A stretch of 64,000 bases of DNA from Streptomyces cinnamoneus (GCF_002939475.1 NZ_PKFQ01000001.1:4027001-4091000); one strand, 5' to 3'. Shown: positions 23,862-31,723, numbered from the stretch's first letter. Notes: generated by a model not told the origin, from the letters alone. Program-made: numbers and translations.

Positions 23862-24191
23862 CCCTGGGGGGTACCCCACTGCGCCTACCGCCGGATACCG
23901 GTACGTGATGGCGCCTCGCTGTGCGTACGGGTTTTGGGGCTGGTCAGGGGTGGGCGGGTACCCCCCTCCTCTCGCTACGCCGATCGGCAGTGAGCGGAAT
24001 CTCTCGCGTGGCTCATCGGACCGTTTCGGAGGGCGTGTCGCTGTGAGTGATCACTGCGGGGCGTCTCAGAAACCAGGTATGTGAGACGGCGTCACCACGG
24101 CCCACTGAGCACCGGATTCACGTTCAAAACCCGTCTCACAACCTGTCGAAATCGCTTGATGTTCTGAGATGAGTTATGAGACGGTCTCGTC
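23862..24191. promoter_or_regulatory. intergenic region with repeated TGAGACGG motif, candidate resolvase site
   Basis: The 8-mer TGAGACGG occurs at 24082-24089 and 24177-24184, its complement CCGTCTCA at 24131-24138, and a 7-base version CGTCTCA at 24062-24068. All lie within 130 bases upstream of the resolvase ATG. The last copy overlaps GAGACGGTCTC just before the start. A res-type site or autoregulatory operator is inferred. Also present: a GGGGTACCCC palindrome at 23868-23877. Confidence 0.45.
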
Positions 24192-24770
24192 ATGACCACG
24201 AACACCGGACGCCTCATCGGCTACGCCCGAGTCTCCACTGACGGCCAGGAGGCGCAGCTTCAGTTGGATGCACTGGCTGAGGCAGGCTGCGCCCGGATCT
24301 TCACGGACAAGGCAAGCGGGAAGAACACGGACCGCCCGGAACTCACTGCGGCGCTGGACTACCTGCGTCCCGGGGACACGCTCTGCGTATGGAAGCTGGA
24401 CCGGTTCGCCCGGTCGCTGATCGACCTTGTGACGATGGTGGACGGCCTTGCTGAGAGGGGGGTGGGGTTCAAGGTCCTCACGGGCGCTCTGGCGAGCATC
24501 GACCCGAACACGGCGGACGGTCGCCTCATGCTTCAGGTGGTTGGCGCCATGGCGGAGTTCGAGCGGTCCCTGATCAGGGACCGGACCCGTGCCGGCCTGG
24601 ACGCTGCACGGGCGCAAGGGCGTACCGGCGGACGCCCGACCGTGATGGACGCGGACAAGCTTGCCGCCGCGAAGGCGCGCCGCGCGAAGGGGGAGAGCGT
24701 CACGGCGATAGCCAAGGCTCTCGAGGTGTCTCGCGCGACGTTGTACCGGGCGCTTGCCGACGCGGAGTAG
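24192..24770 (+). CDS. small serine recombinase (resolvase/invertase)
   Basis: A 192-aa recombinase of the Tn3-resolvase/Hin type. The catalytic Ser is residue 15 in I-G-Y-A-R-V-S-T-D-G, followed by D-K-A-S-G-K-N-T-D-R-P-E-L, L-D-R-F-A-R-S-L, and a C-terminal helix-turn-helix (E-S-V-T-A-I-A-K-A-L-E-V-S-R-A-T-L-Y-R-A-L). It is a second recombinase in an element that already has a large serine integrase; roles could be dimer resolution or inversion. Repeats upstream are candidate binding sites. A terminator with a T-run follows. The start codon is clear, but the Shine-Dalgarno is weak and overlaps the repeat. Confidence 0.93.
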   Translation: MTTNTGRLIGYARVSTDGQEAQLQLDALAEAGCARIFTDKASGKNTDRPELTAALDYLRPGDTLCVWKLDRFARSLIDLVTMVDGLAERGVGFKVLTGALASIDPNTADGRLMLQVVGAMAEFERSLIRDRTRAGLDAARAQGRTGGRPTVMDADKLAAAKARRAKGESVTAIAKALEVSRATLYRALADAE

Positions 24771-24786
24771 TCCGATCCGCGCTGAG

Positions 24787-24816
24787 AGGCCGTCTGCCGA
24801 CTGTGGCGGACGGCCT
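24787..24816 (+). terminator. terminator after the resolvase
   Basis: AGGCCGTCTGCC (24787-24798) pairs with GGCGGACGGCCT (24805-24816) with one G-T mismatch, followed by TTAT. Confidence 0.75.
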
Positions 24817-25151
24817 TTATCGTGTCTCGGCCGTGGGGGGTGGGCGTCATCAAAGTTGGTGAGTGCCGTCGTCCAGCGATCCCGGCTCAAGCTTTACGTA
24901 CGCGCGCTGAGTGTGACGTCTTTTTTGAGCCGGAAAGTTGCCTTGACCTGCCAAAACGTGCCCCTCTGCGCGCCAGAAAGGGCTTGCGAACGCGCTGGTA
25001 GCGGGCCTGAACGACAGGTCAAGGGCGGGGAGCGCGCCCCTACCCTCTCGCCCCCAAGTGTCTGACTGACAGGCACCCTTGACGGGCTCGGCTGGCGGGG
25101 CGATGGTCGTGCAATCGGTCGCAATCACGTCGACACAGGGAGCGGGTAGGA
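24817..25151. other. element intergenic region with two long-range inverted repeats
   Basis: 335 bases without a gene. CCGGCTCAA (24882-24890) pairs with TTGAGCCGG (24925-24933), the second copy preceded by a T-run; CCTTGACCTG (24941-24950) pairs with CAGGTCAAGG (25015-25024). They precede the cassette and could be operators, an RNA structure or an element origin. Nothing decides between these. Confidence 0.5.
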
Positions 25152-25418
25152 ATGAAGCTGCGGTTCCTTGGGATCATCCCGAACACCGGCAAGGACGACT
25201 CGCCCACGATCTGGTTGGACCAGGACAGCGGAGACCTGCTGATCCAGTCCTATCGGGCCACGGAGGAGGAGCTGAAGGCGTGCAAGGAGATCGGCTCAAT
25301 CCCCGGTCACAGCACGGACGTCCCCGATCACGAGACGGTCATCCGGCTGCCGAAGGTCATGCTTCAGTACATCCCCCGACCGGACGGAGACGCCGCTGAT
25401 GAAGCCGCCGGCACGTGA
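25152..25418 (+). CDS. small acidic cassette protein (copy B)
   Basis: An 88-aa protein, homologue of copy A at 13383-13625: M-K-L-R-F-L-G-I-I-P-N-T, D-S-P-T-I-W-L-D, E-E-E-L-K-A-C-K-E-I, S-I-P-G, V-I-R-L-P-K-V-M. It has an acidic C-terminus (D-G-D-A-A-D-E-A). The ATG at 25152 is preceded by GGGTAGGA. Its 3' end overlaps the DUF6879 start by 20 bases, as in copy A. Function unknown; the conserved order implies a joint role. Confidence 0.78.
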   Translation: MKLRFLGIIPNTGKDDSPTIWLDQDSGDLLIQSYRATEEELKACKEIGSIPGHSTDVPDHETVIRLPKVMLQYIPRPDGDAADEAAGT

Positions 25419-25914
25419 GCCCTTGTCTCAGGCACAGCGGACCGCAATCCATCTGGAAGTTCGGGACCACTACCACAGTGAGGATCCGGACTTCCTTGCA
25501 TGGCGAGAGGGCCGCCGCACGTTCACCCCGGACAACCGGGCGGACTGGTGGGAGGGCTGGCACGACGCCGTACACACCGCCGTGTCTCGAGGCGTGGCCG
25601 TCCGCCGTGCCCGCGTCGTCTCCGAGCCGCTGAGTGAGTACGTGCGCTGGGAGCACGCCTACGCCGTGACCAACGTCGCTGCTGGCGAACAAGTCCGCTG
25701 GCTCCCCCGGCGCCATGCCAAGGATCTGGCCGTCCCTGCCGTCGACTTCTGGGTCTTTGACGGTGAGCTGGTGCTGTTCCACCACTTCAGCGGGGATGGC
25801 GTACTCATGGAGCGTGAGTACGTCACTGACGACGAGCTGGCCGCGTGGTGCACCGAAGCCTTCGAGGCGGTCTGGAAGCGGGCCACGCCTCACGAGGAGT
25901 ACAAGCCGGTCTAG
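25399..25914 (+). CDS. DUF6879 family protein (copy B)
   Basis: A 171-aa protein clearly homologous to copy A: T-A-I-H-L-E-V-R-D-H-Y, D-F-L-A-W-R-E-G, R-R-A-R-V-V-S-E-P-L-S-E-Y-V-R-W-E-H, V-A-A-G-E-Q-V-R-W-L-P-R-R, D-F-W-V-F-D, H-H-F-S-G-D-G, and terminal R-A-T-P-H-E-E-Y. The long invariant patches across two diverged copies point to a conserved active or binding surface. It begins inside the small acidic gene and ends six bases before the XRE gene. No function is established for the family to my knowledge. Confidence 0.88.
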   Translation: MKPPAREPLSQAQRTAIHLEVRDHYHSEDPDFLAWREGRRTFTPDNRADWWEGWHDAVHTAVSRGVAVRRARVVSEPLSEYVRWEHAYAVTNVAAGEQVRWLPRRHAKDLAVPAVDFWVFDGELVLFHHFSGDGVLMEREYVTDDELAAWCTEAFEAVWKRATPHEEYKPV

Positions 25915-25920
25915 CGCGCC

Positions 25921-26769
25921 ATGTCAGTATCAGGATCATCAAGCGCCCAGCAAGCCCGGCAAGTCCTTGCCGACCGTCTCCGCGAGTTGGTCAAGGACGC
26001 CGGGCTGGACGGCAAAGACCTCGCCGCGCTGTGTGGCTGGCACCCGTCCAAGGTCTCTCGGATCTCGACCGCCAAGACGCAGCCCAGCGCCGATGACATT
26101 CGTGCCTGGTGCCGCGCGTGCGGCGCTGAGGATCAGGCAGACGATCTCATCGCCTCCCTGCGTGCCGTTGAGGGCACGTGGCTGTCGTGGCGTCGACTGG
26201 AGCGTGCGGGGCTGCGACGGTCCCAGGTGGAACGGCTCCCGCTGTATCAGCGCACGCGCCGGTTCCGTTCGTACTGCTCCTGGGCGCTCCCCGGACTCCT
26301 CCAGACCTACCAGTACACCGAGGACGTGCTTCGCGTGATCCAGCAGCAGCGGGTGCCGGTCGATGATGTGGCCGACGCCGTGGCTGCACGTATGGAACGG
26401 CAACGGGTGCTGCACGAAGGGCAACGCCTGTTCGCCTTCGTGATCGAAGAGCCGGTACTCAGGAACACGCTCAGCTCTGGAGAGGCACAAGGTGCGCAGC
26501 TAGAGCATCTGCTCAGCGTGAGTCGCCTGCCGAACGTCAGCCTGGGAGTGATCCCGGTGGCACAGCAGCGCCGCCAACTGCCGGTCGAGAACTTTTGGAT
26601 CTACGACAACGCCCAAGTCAATGTCGAGCTGGTGTCCGGCTACCTCACGATCACACAGCCCAGCGAGGTATCGACGTACGCCGAGACCTTCGCCACGCTT
26701 GCCGACATGGCGGCATACGGCCAAAAGGCCCGCAGGATGATCGCAGCAGCTATCGCGGACCTCGGATGA
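25921..26769 (+). CDS. XRE-family regulator with DUF5753 (copy B)
   Basis: A 282-aa protein with an N-terminal helix-turn-helix (L-D-G-K-D-L-A-A-L-C-G-W-H-P-S-K-V-S-R near residue 35) and a DUF5753 domain (Y-C-S-W-A-L-P-G-L-L-Q-T-Y ... P-N-V-S-L-G-V-I-P). It aligns along its length with copy A but lacks the duplicated A-Q-V unit. Third gene of the cassette, six bases after DUF6879. Candidate operators are the inverted repeats upstream of the cassette. The family is labelled antitoxin-like in databases; that has not been shown for this branch as far as I know. Confidence 0.88.
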   Translation: MSVSGSSSAQQARQVLADRLRELVKDAGLDGKDLAALCGWHPSKVSRISTAKTQPSADDIRAWCRACGAEDQADDLIASLRAVEGTWLSWRRLERAGLRRSQVERLPLYQRTRRFRSYCSWALPGLLQTYQYTEDVLRVIQQQRVPVDDVADAVAARMERQRVLHEGQRLFAFVIEEPVLRNTLSSGEAQGAQLEHLLSVSRLPNVSLGVIPVAQQRRQLPVENFWIYDNAQVNVELVSGYLTITQPSEVSTYAETFATLADMAAYGQKARRMIAAAIADLG

Positions 26770-26860
26770 TTGTTCCGCAATCGCGTGCAATCGACTGGGA
26801 GTTGAGACTCTGCTGTTCCTAGCGTGGTGGTTCTTCCGGACCACGTAAGGGGATGGCGAG

Positions 26861-27070
26861 ATGGGCAGTCGCACGCAGGCGGCGGACGCCGACGCACGTC
26901 AGTGGGAGTACGTCACTTACGCACCGACCGGGGAGACCTGCCCCGCCTGCCGGAGGAAGATCAAGCCGCTCGAGCCCTGCCGCCGGTTCACGGTCGAGCG
27001 CGCTTCGGCTGCCCCCGTCGTCGCGTACCGGCACGCGCACTGCGGCGGCACCCGGGAGATCAAACGGTGA
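26861..27070 (+). CDS. 69-aa zinc-ribbon-like accessory protein
   Basis: M-G-S-R-T-Q-A-A-D then W-E-Y-V-T-Y-A-P-T-G, C-P-A-C-R-R-K-I-K-P-L-E-P-C and, 20 or so residues later, H-A-H-C-G-G. The Cys/His spacing suggests one zinc ribbon. GGGGATGGCGAG precedes the ATG. Its TGA overlaps the next GTG (GTGA). It lies 91 bases after the XRE gene, the position held by the C-P-P-R-E-C-P-R-C protein in copy A, although the two are not clearly homologous. Confidence 0.65.
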   Translation: MGSRTQAADADARQWEYVTYAPTGETCPACRRKIKPLEPCRRFTVERASAAPVVAYRHAHCGGTREIKR

Positions 27071-27318
27071 CGGCCCCCGCGCGGCTCCAGAGGCTCCCTG
27101 TGCGCCCGTTACCGGCCCCGGAGCTGGTGAGCCGCGTAGACGCCCCTGCCAGCCCGTACGCGGGTTCTCCCGAGGGGTGGTGGACACCGTACGGCGGGGC
27201 GCTGGACGTGCGCTCTGGCGTCGTCTACATCCCCCAGGGGGCTGATCAACCGCCGTGCCCCTTCCCGTGCGAGACCTGCGGGGGCACGGCCGAAAGACCC
27301 CACGACCGGGTTGGTTGA
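27067..27318 (+). CDS. 83-aa protein with C-terminal C-x3-C-x2-C motif
   Basis: It starts at a GTG overlapping the previous stop. Pro-rich N-terminus, then W-W-T-P-Y-G-G-A-L-D-V-R-S-G-V-V-Y-I-P, and a tail with P-P-C-P-F-P-C-E-T-C-G-G. The stop-start overlap with the zinc-ribbon protein indicates coupled translation. Unknown function; last gene of the element. Confidence 0.6.
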   Translation: MTAPARLQRLPVRPLPAPELVSRVDAPASPYAGSPEGWWTPYGGALDVRSGVVYIPQGADQPPCPFPCETCGGTAERPHDRVG

Positions 27319-27563
27319 GGTCCATTCCCGTGAGGTGGGTACGCCGCTCATGGCAGGGGGATGTGGTGTCTGCCCATCGCCGTGAGCGGCAATGCTCCGC
27401 CTCCTCCATGTTGGAAAGATCGCTTGGAGGAGGCGGTTAGAGGTCCCCCGACCGGACCAGCCTTGAGCGGGGGCAGGCGTGCCCACCCTGAAGGGACGCT
27501 CTTCAGGCGCTCTCGCCCCGGTCCGCCCTCGTAGGCAGGGTGCCGCTTCGGCGGTGAGGGACT
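27319..27563. other. gene-free right end of the element
   Basis: About 245 bases (continuing to the attR region) with no supported gene. Contains a GGAGGAGGCGG stretch near 27425 but no following frame of note. Confidence 0.4.
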
Positions 27564-27605
27564 GGCCCCGCTCGTGCGTCGTACGCCTGGCGTTCGGGCG
27601 GGGCC
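27564..27605 (+). terminator. hairpin near the right end of the element
   Basis: GGCCCCGC (27564-27571) with GCGGGGCC (27598-27605), an 8-bp perfect stem with a 26-base loop, followed by TTAGG. It would stop element transcription before the chromosomal junction. Confidence 0.5.
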
Positions 27606-27688
27606 TTAGGTGCTCCGGGTGCGCCCCTACCGGTTGTTCTCGGGAACGTGCACCGTGACGACCCCATCCGCCGTAGTATGCGTATCAG

Positions 27689-27722
27689 GCTTGATCGCTT
27701 GGACGATCAGGGGTCCGCTCAC
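27689..27722 (-). other. attR junction and displaced native start of the XPB gene
   Basis: On the minus strand, the GTG at 27722 encodes V-S-G-P-L-I-V-Q and runs into the core TGGACGATCA (27700-27709), then into element sequence. These codons are the missing N-terminus of the XPB helicase at 21134. GCTTGATCG at 27689-27697 is the left arm of the rebuilt attP. Confidence 0.85.
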
Positions 27723-27855
27723 GCCTCGGCCTTCCGCTCGTTTCGGTCCCGCCCGTGCCGCGGGACAAGCTTCCAGTGTCCCCCATGCGGCGCGGTACGT
27801 GCGGAGCGCCGGGAAGGAGCCGGCCGGGCGCGGGCCGGCTGACCGGGCCCGGGGT

Positions 27856-27889
27856 CGGGGTGCGGGTACGGGCCGGGGTGCGGGTACGG
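27856..27889. repeat. 16-bp direct repeat, period 18, in the old XPB promoter region
   Basis: CGGGGTGCGGGTACGG occurs at 27856-27871 and 27874-27889. It lies upstream of the displaced XPB start and beside the terminator of the 67-aa gene. Confidence 0.7.
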
Positions 27890-27890
27890 C

Positions 27891-27920
27891 GAAGCGCCCC
27901 TCCCTGGGGAGGGGCGCTTC
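27891..27920 (-). terminator. terminator after the 67-aa gene
   Basis: GAAGCGCCCCTCC (27891-27903) and its complement (27908-27920): 13 perfect base pairs with a 4-base loop, 20 bases after the stop of the minus-strand gene. Confidence 0.75.
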
Positions 27921-27939
27921 GGTCGTGCGGTGCACCAGG

Positions 27940-28143
27940 TCAGTTGGCCGTGACCTCGATCACGCGGGTCGTCGCCCGCTGGTAGGAGCCGTTCTCGGGG
28001 CCGCCCCACATCATCACGGTCGCGTGGCCCGGGGGCGCGCCGGAGGCGACGCGCAGGCGGACGTCCGTGGTCCGCAGCTCTCCCTTGGCGAGCTTCTGGG
28101 AGCCCAGGGAGCCGTGGGAGCTGAACGGCGACCGGTTGACCAT
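27940..28143 (-). CDS. 67-aa conserved hypothetical protein
   Basis: M-V-N-R-S-P-F-S-S-H-G-S-L-G, then beta-strand-like T-T-D-V-R-L-R-V-A and A-T-V-M-M-W-G-G-P. GGAAG lies seven bases before the ATG. Followed by a clean terminator. It stands between the helicase-associated gene and the original XPB start, so was once the upstream neighbour of XPB. Function unknown. Confidence 0.6.
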   Translation of the reverse strand: MVNRSPFSSHGSLGSQKLAKGELRTTDVRLRVASGAPPGHATVMMWGGPENGSYQRATTRVIEVTAN

Positions 28144-28206
28144 GGGCTTCCACCATCGGCCCTCGGGTGCCGGGGGAGGGGAGGCAGCCGGCGGGGCCGC
28201 GGCCGC

Positions 28207-30666
28207 TCACACCACGTCGTCCGCCAGCTCCGCCACGCCCGTGATGCGGTGCAGGGGGTAGGTGCGCACCTCGTCCGCGGTGTGGTCGTACGCCGTGACG
28301 AAGCCGCCCTCGACCCGGATCGGGGCGATGACGCGCTGGCTGGCGCCGCCCTCGGCGTTGACGTAGCCGATCCAGACGGCCGCGCCGGTGAGGACCGCGG
28401 CCTGCACCGTGGCCAGGGTGTCGGCGCTGGTGGTGCGGGGCAGGCCGCCGTCGGCGGGGGCCGGGGCGCCCGACGGCTTGCGGTGGGCCGTGGCGGCCAG
28501 GTCGCCGGCGCGGACGGCGCGGACCGCCGCGCCCAGGAGGGTGTCGCCGGGAACGGGCGGGCCCTCCGGCACCGGGGCCGGCGCCGTGCGCGGCGGGGTG
28601 CGGTGGGCGTCCGCGCGGGTGATCACCACGTCGCCCTCCGCGGACTCGGCCGCCGGGGCGTAGCCCATGGCCCGCAGGGTCTCCAGGAGCGTGTCGGGGG
28701 CCGCCTGCGCGGCCAGCACCGTCGAGGCGAGGCGGCGCAGCCGCAGCGGCGCGGAGCGGCGGTCGGCGAGGATCTCGGCCAGCACCGCCTCGTCGTCGCA
28801 GCGCAGGTAGGAGGAGGCGGCGCCCACGCGCAGCCGGCCGTGGCGGCGGGCCACGTCGTCGATCAAATAGGCGAGCGGCTGCGGCACGGGCGTCAGCGAG
28901 TGCCCGGCCAGGAAGGCGTGCAGGTCGGCGGCGGTTCGGCCGGCGTCCAGGGCGCGGCGCACGGACCCGGGCGTGAAGCGGTAGACCGTCGCCCCGCCCT
29001 TGGACTCGACGTCGGCGAGGACGGCCAGCGTCTGCGCCAGCGGGCGGAGCAGCGGACCCGGGGCGACGGCCGTCAGGTCGGCCTGCAGCAGGACGTGGTC
29101 CACCGGCCGGGGCAGCAGCGGGGCCAGCTCGGCGCCGGCGCGGGCGGCCGCCGTGTCCGGGTCCGGGCCGGCCAGGAGGGTACGGGCGTGGGCGGCCAGG
29201 GCGCCCCGGCTCGTCAGGCCCAGTGTCTCGGCCTCGGCCAGTGCCGACAGCGCCAGCCGCGACCGCAGGTCGTCCGTCGCGCTGCGCGGCGGGCGCTCCC
29301 ACGCCAGGCGGGCCAGCAGCGTGTCGGCCGAGACGGAGGCGCCGGGCGGGAGGGAGGCCAGCAGGTCCAGCACGCGCCGGCGCACCTCGGGGGCCGGGCC
29401 GCGGTCCAGGTCGGGGCCCAGGACGGCCAGGGCGCGGCCCTTGGCGTCCTTCTCGCCCGCCAGGGCCGGGGTCCGGGTGGTGGCGAGCCACGCCGTGGCC
29501 AGGCGCGTCCAGCGCCGCTCGGCGGGCAGCGCCAGCCAGTCGTCGTACTCGGGCGTGGGGGCGTACCGCTCGTCCACGTCGCCGTCCGAGGCCAGCAGGC
29601 CGGCGGCGTAGGCCAGCTCGGCCCAGAACGCCGCGTCGCCCTCCGTGGTGTCGAGGACGGCCGCGGTGCGCTTGAGGTCCCGCACGCTCAGGCCGCCCGC
29701 GCGAAGGACCAGCGGGCCGGCCGTCTCCCAGTCCGTGAGCAGGTCCTCGACGACGCTGAGCGCCGTGAAGGCCTGCCCGGCGGCGCCCGCGTCGACGGTG
29801 GCGGACGGGTGCTCCGTGACGGGCGCCAGGTCCGGCGCCAGCGGCTCCGGGCAGCGGTGCGCGCGCCCCGCCCGCAGGTGCAGGGCGGCCTCCCGGGGCA
29901 GCACCACGCTGCCGGGCCCGGTCGGCAGGAGCAGGCCCCGGTCGAGCAGCCACCGCAGGTGCGACGCGGGCTCGGCGGTGACGGTGCCGTGCGGCGGGCC
30001 CCACAGCAGCTTGCCGAGCACGGCCTGGGCCTCGGCGGGGGCGCCGGCCAGCAGCGCCGCCATGCGGCTCCGGTCCTCGAACAGGGCGGTGAGGGCGGCC
30101 ACGGCCGACACCGGGTCGTGGGTGGCCGGCAGCCCCGCCGCCTCGATGATCCGCTGCAACCGGCCCGGCGACATCCCGGCCGTCGCCTCGGTGACGGTCG
30201 GGCCGAGCCCGGTGGGCGAGAGGTGGGCGGCGCTCGGCGCCAGCAGCTCGCGGGCGGTGCGCACCAGCCGCAGCCGGTCCTCGCCGCCCCAGACCAGGGC
30301 CTGGTCCCGCAGGGTGGCCACGGCGCGGGGCAGCTCGGCGGCGACCCGGGGGTCGCTCGCCTCGTCACCCGTCATGAGCCCCGAGAGGGTGGTGTACGGG
30401 CACGGGTCGGGGGCCACCGCCAGGGCCTCGGCGACCTGGAGCGCGAACCGGTCGAGGCGGTCCAGGGCGCGGACCACCGAGGCGCGGGTCGAGGCGCGGG
30501 TGGCGAGCTGGGTGAGGTCGCCGGGCACCGGGTTGAGGAGGTCGGGGCGCGCCCTCAGCAGGGCGGCGAGGGCCTCGTCGGGGCGGGTGCGCAGCTCTTC
30601 GGCGAGCGTGCGCGGAGCTCCGCCGGTGCTGCCTCCGGTGCTGCCGGTCTCCCGCGACGTGGTCAT
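28207..30666 (-). CDS. XPB/Ssl2-associated helicase-like protein with WYL-like C-terminus
   Basis: An 819-aa protein of the helicase-associated (Helicase_C_3) family that pairs with XPB in actinobacteria. No Walker A is present, so it is not itself an ATPase. The N-terminal two thirds are helical Ala/Leu-rich repeats; the region H-V-L-L-Q-A-D-L-T-A-V-A-P-G-P-L near residue 520 is the family core. The C-terminal 70 residues (A-V-W-I-G-Y-V-N-A-E-G-G ... V-I-A-P-I-R-V-E-G-G-F-V-T-A-Y-D) look like a WYL ligand-binding module. ATG at 30666. It sits just upstream of the XPB locus on the same strand, now split from it by the element; a joint DNA-repair role is inferred. Confidence 0.83.
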   Translation of the reverse strand: MTTSRETGSTGGSTGGAPRTLAEELRTRPDEALAALLRARPDLLNPVPGDLTQLATRASTRASVVRALDRLDRFALQVAEALAVAPDPCPYTTLSGLMTGDEASDPRVAAELPRAVATLRDQALVWGGEDRLRLVRTARELLAPSAAHLSPTGLGPTVTEATAGMSPGRLQRIIEAAGLPATHDPVSAVAALTALFEDRSRMAALLAGAPAEAQAVLGKLLWGPPHGTVTAEPASHLRWLLDRGLLLPTGPGSVVLPREAALHLRAGRAHRCPEPLAPDLAPVTEHPSATVDAGAAGQAFTALSVVEDLLTDWETAGPLVLRAGGLSVRDLKRTAAVLDTTEGDAAFWAELAYAAGLLASDGDVDERYAPTPEYDDWLALPAERRWTRLATAWLATTRTPALAGEKDAKGRALAVLGPDLDRGPAPEVRRRVLDLLASLPPGASVSADTLLARLAWERPPRSATDDLRSRLALSALAEAETLGLTSRGALAAHARTLLAGPDPDTAAARAGAELAPLLPRPVDHVLLQADLTAVAPGPLLRPLAQTLAVLADVESKGGATVYRFTPGSVRRALDAGRTAADLHAFLAGHSLTPVPQPLAYLIDDVARRHGRLRVGAASSYLRCDDEAVLAEILADRRSAPLRLRRLASTVLAAQAAPDTLLETLRAMGYAPAAESAEGDVVITRADAHRTPPRTAPAPVPEGPPVPGDTLLGAAVRAVRAGDLAATAHRKPSGAPAPADGGLPRTTSADTLATVQAAVLTGAAVWIGYVNAEGGASQRVIAPIRVEGGFVTAYDHTADEVRTYPLHRITGVAELADDVV

Positions 30667-30787
30667 TCTGCTTACGGTACCGGGTCGGTGCGGTTTGGCC
30701 CCGGCTTCCTTCCGGCACGCGGTCCGGAGGGCCGCAAACCGGTACCTTCGGTGGGGTTCGGCGGCTGATGTGGCCTTGGGGGCTTCG

Positions 30788-31723
30788 GTGGGGATCGAGA
30801 GCGATCAGCTTGTTTACGACTATCTGAGCCAGGTCGGGGACCTGGCCCAGAGACAGTCGCTCACCTCCGGCGACCGCATGCGGCTTGTCTCCCGGCTGCG
30901 GGCGGAGATCGAGCGCCGCCGGGCCGACGAGGGCGCGGAGACGCCCGCTGCCGTGCAGCGCATCCTCGACGGTCTGGGCACGCCCTCGGAGGCGGTCGCG
31001 GGAGCCGGCTCGTCGTCGGGCGGCGACGACGGGCCGGGGACGGGCCGGGTGCCGGTCCAGCGCCGCGAGGGCGAGTCGGTGCGCCCGCCCGGCGGGGCGC
31101 TGCCGCCGCACCTGGCTACCGAGGAGGAGCTGCGGCCGCGCGGCGGCGGCGACCCCGACTGGTGGCGGATGGCGCCGGGGCCCTTCGACGGCGGGGGCGC
31201 CGGGGACAGGGTGCACGGGTTCGTGGGCGGCATCGAGGTCCCCGACATGCTCCGGCCTCCGAAGGAGGCCGGGGTCGCGGCTGCGGCCCCCGCCGCGGCC
31301 GGGCTCCGGAAGGCGGCGAAGGAGACGGAGGCCGCCCTGGACGAGGAGGAGGACGAGGCGGCCGAGGACGCCGAGGACGCCGGCCGCGTCCCCCTCAGTC
31401 CGGTGCTCGTGCTGGTCGCCGTCCTGCTCGTCGTCGGCGCCGTGCTCGGCAACTGGTTCGTGCTGGTGGCCGGCTGGGGCCTGGCCTACCTGACGCGCCG
31501 TCTCACGCCCGCGGAGTCGAAGTGGGCGGTCATGGGCGTGCCGGGGCTGGCGGCGGCGGGCGGCGTGGCGTGGCTGTGGGGGCGCGTCGACGAACGCTGG
31601 GGCGAGCCCGTGCCGCAGGGTGCGATGGGGACGGCGCTGGCGGAGACGCTGCCCGTGGTCGTGCGGGTCGCGGCCGTCGCCTCGGCGCTGTTCGTGATGT
31701 GGCGGGCGCGCAAGCCGGGGTGA
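30788..31723 (+). CDS. membrane protein with N-terminal helical domain
   Basis: A 311-aa protein. The first 65 residues (V-G-I-E-S-D-Q-L-V-Y-D-Y-L-S-Q-V-G-D) form a helical domain like those in HAAS/permease-prefix proteins. A disordered Pro/Gly/acidic linker follows, with a run of Glu/Asp (D-E-E-E-D-E-A-A-E-D), then about four to six membrane helices near the C-terminus (V-L-V-L-V-A-V-L-L-V-V-G-A-V-L-G-N-W-F). Start GTG 30788 (GGGGG upstream); another GTG 18 bases earlier is possible. Divergent from the helicase-associated gene. Specific function unknown. Confidence 0.72.
   Translation: MGIESDQLVYDYLSQVGDLAQRQSLTSGDRMRLVSRLRAEIERRRADEGAETPAAVQRILDGLGTPSEAVAGAGSSSGGDDGPGTGRVPVQRREGESVRPPGGALPPHLATEEELRPRGGGDPDWWRMAPGPFDGGGAGDRVHGFVGGIEVPDMLRPPKEAGVAAAAPAAAGLRKAAKETEAALDEEEDEAAEDAEDAGRVPLSPVLVLVAVLLVVGAVLGNWFVLVAGWGLAYLTRRLTPAESKWAVMGVPGLAAAGGVAWLWGRVDERWGEPVPQGAMGTALAETLPVVVRVAAVASALFVMWRARKPG

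Larger units (their letters stand above)
21115..27709 (+). mobile_element. 6.6-kb serine-integrase integrative element in the XPB helicase gene
   Basis: It is bounded by a 10-bp identical core, TGGACGATCA, at 21115-21124 and 27700-27709. Outside the left core lies the XPB body; outside the right core lies its missing start (V-S-G-P-L-I-V-Q on the minus strand). Inside, all genes read rightward: large serine integrase, HNH protein, small resolvase, cassette of three, and two Cys-motif mini-proteins. No replication, transfer or phage structural gene is recognised, so it may be a minimal or satellite element. Its genes are somewhat less GC-rich than the neighbours. Confidence 0.88.

Noticed and set aside
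27319..27700. tRNA as attachment site of the element
   Set aside because: No tRNA-like arms or conserved T-loop found at either end; the split helicase gene explains the junctions.
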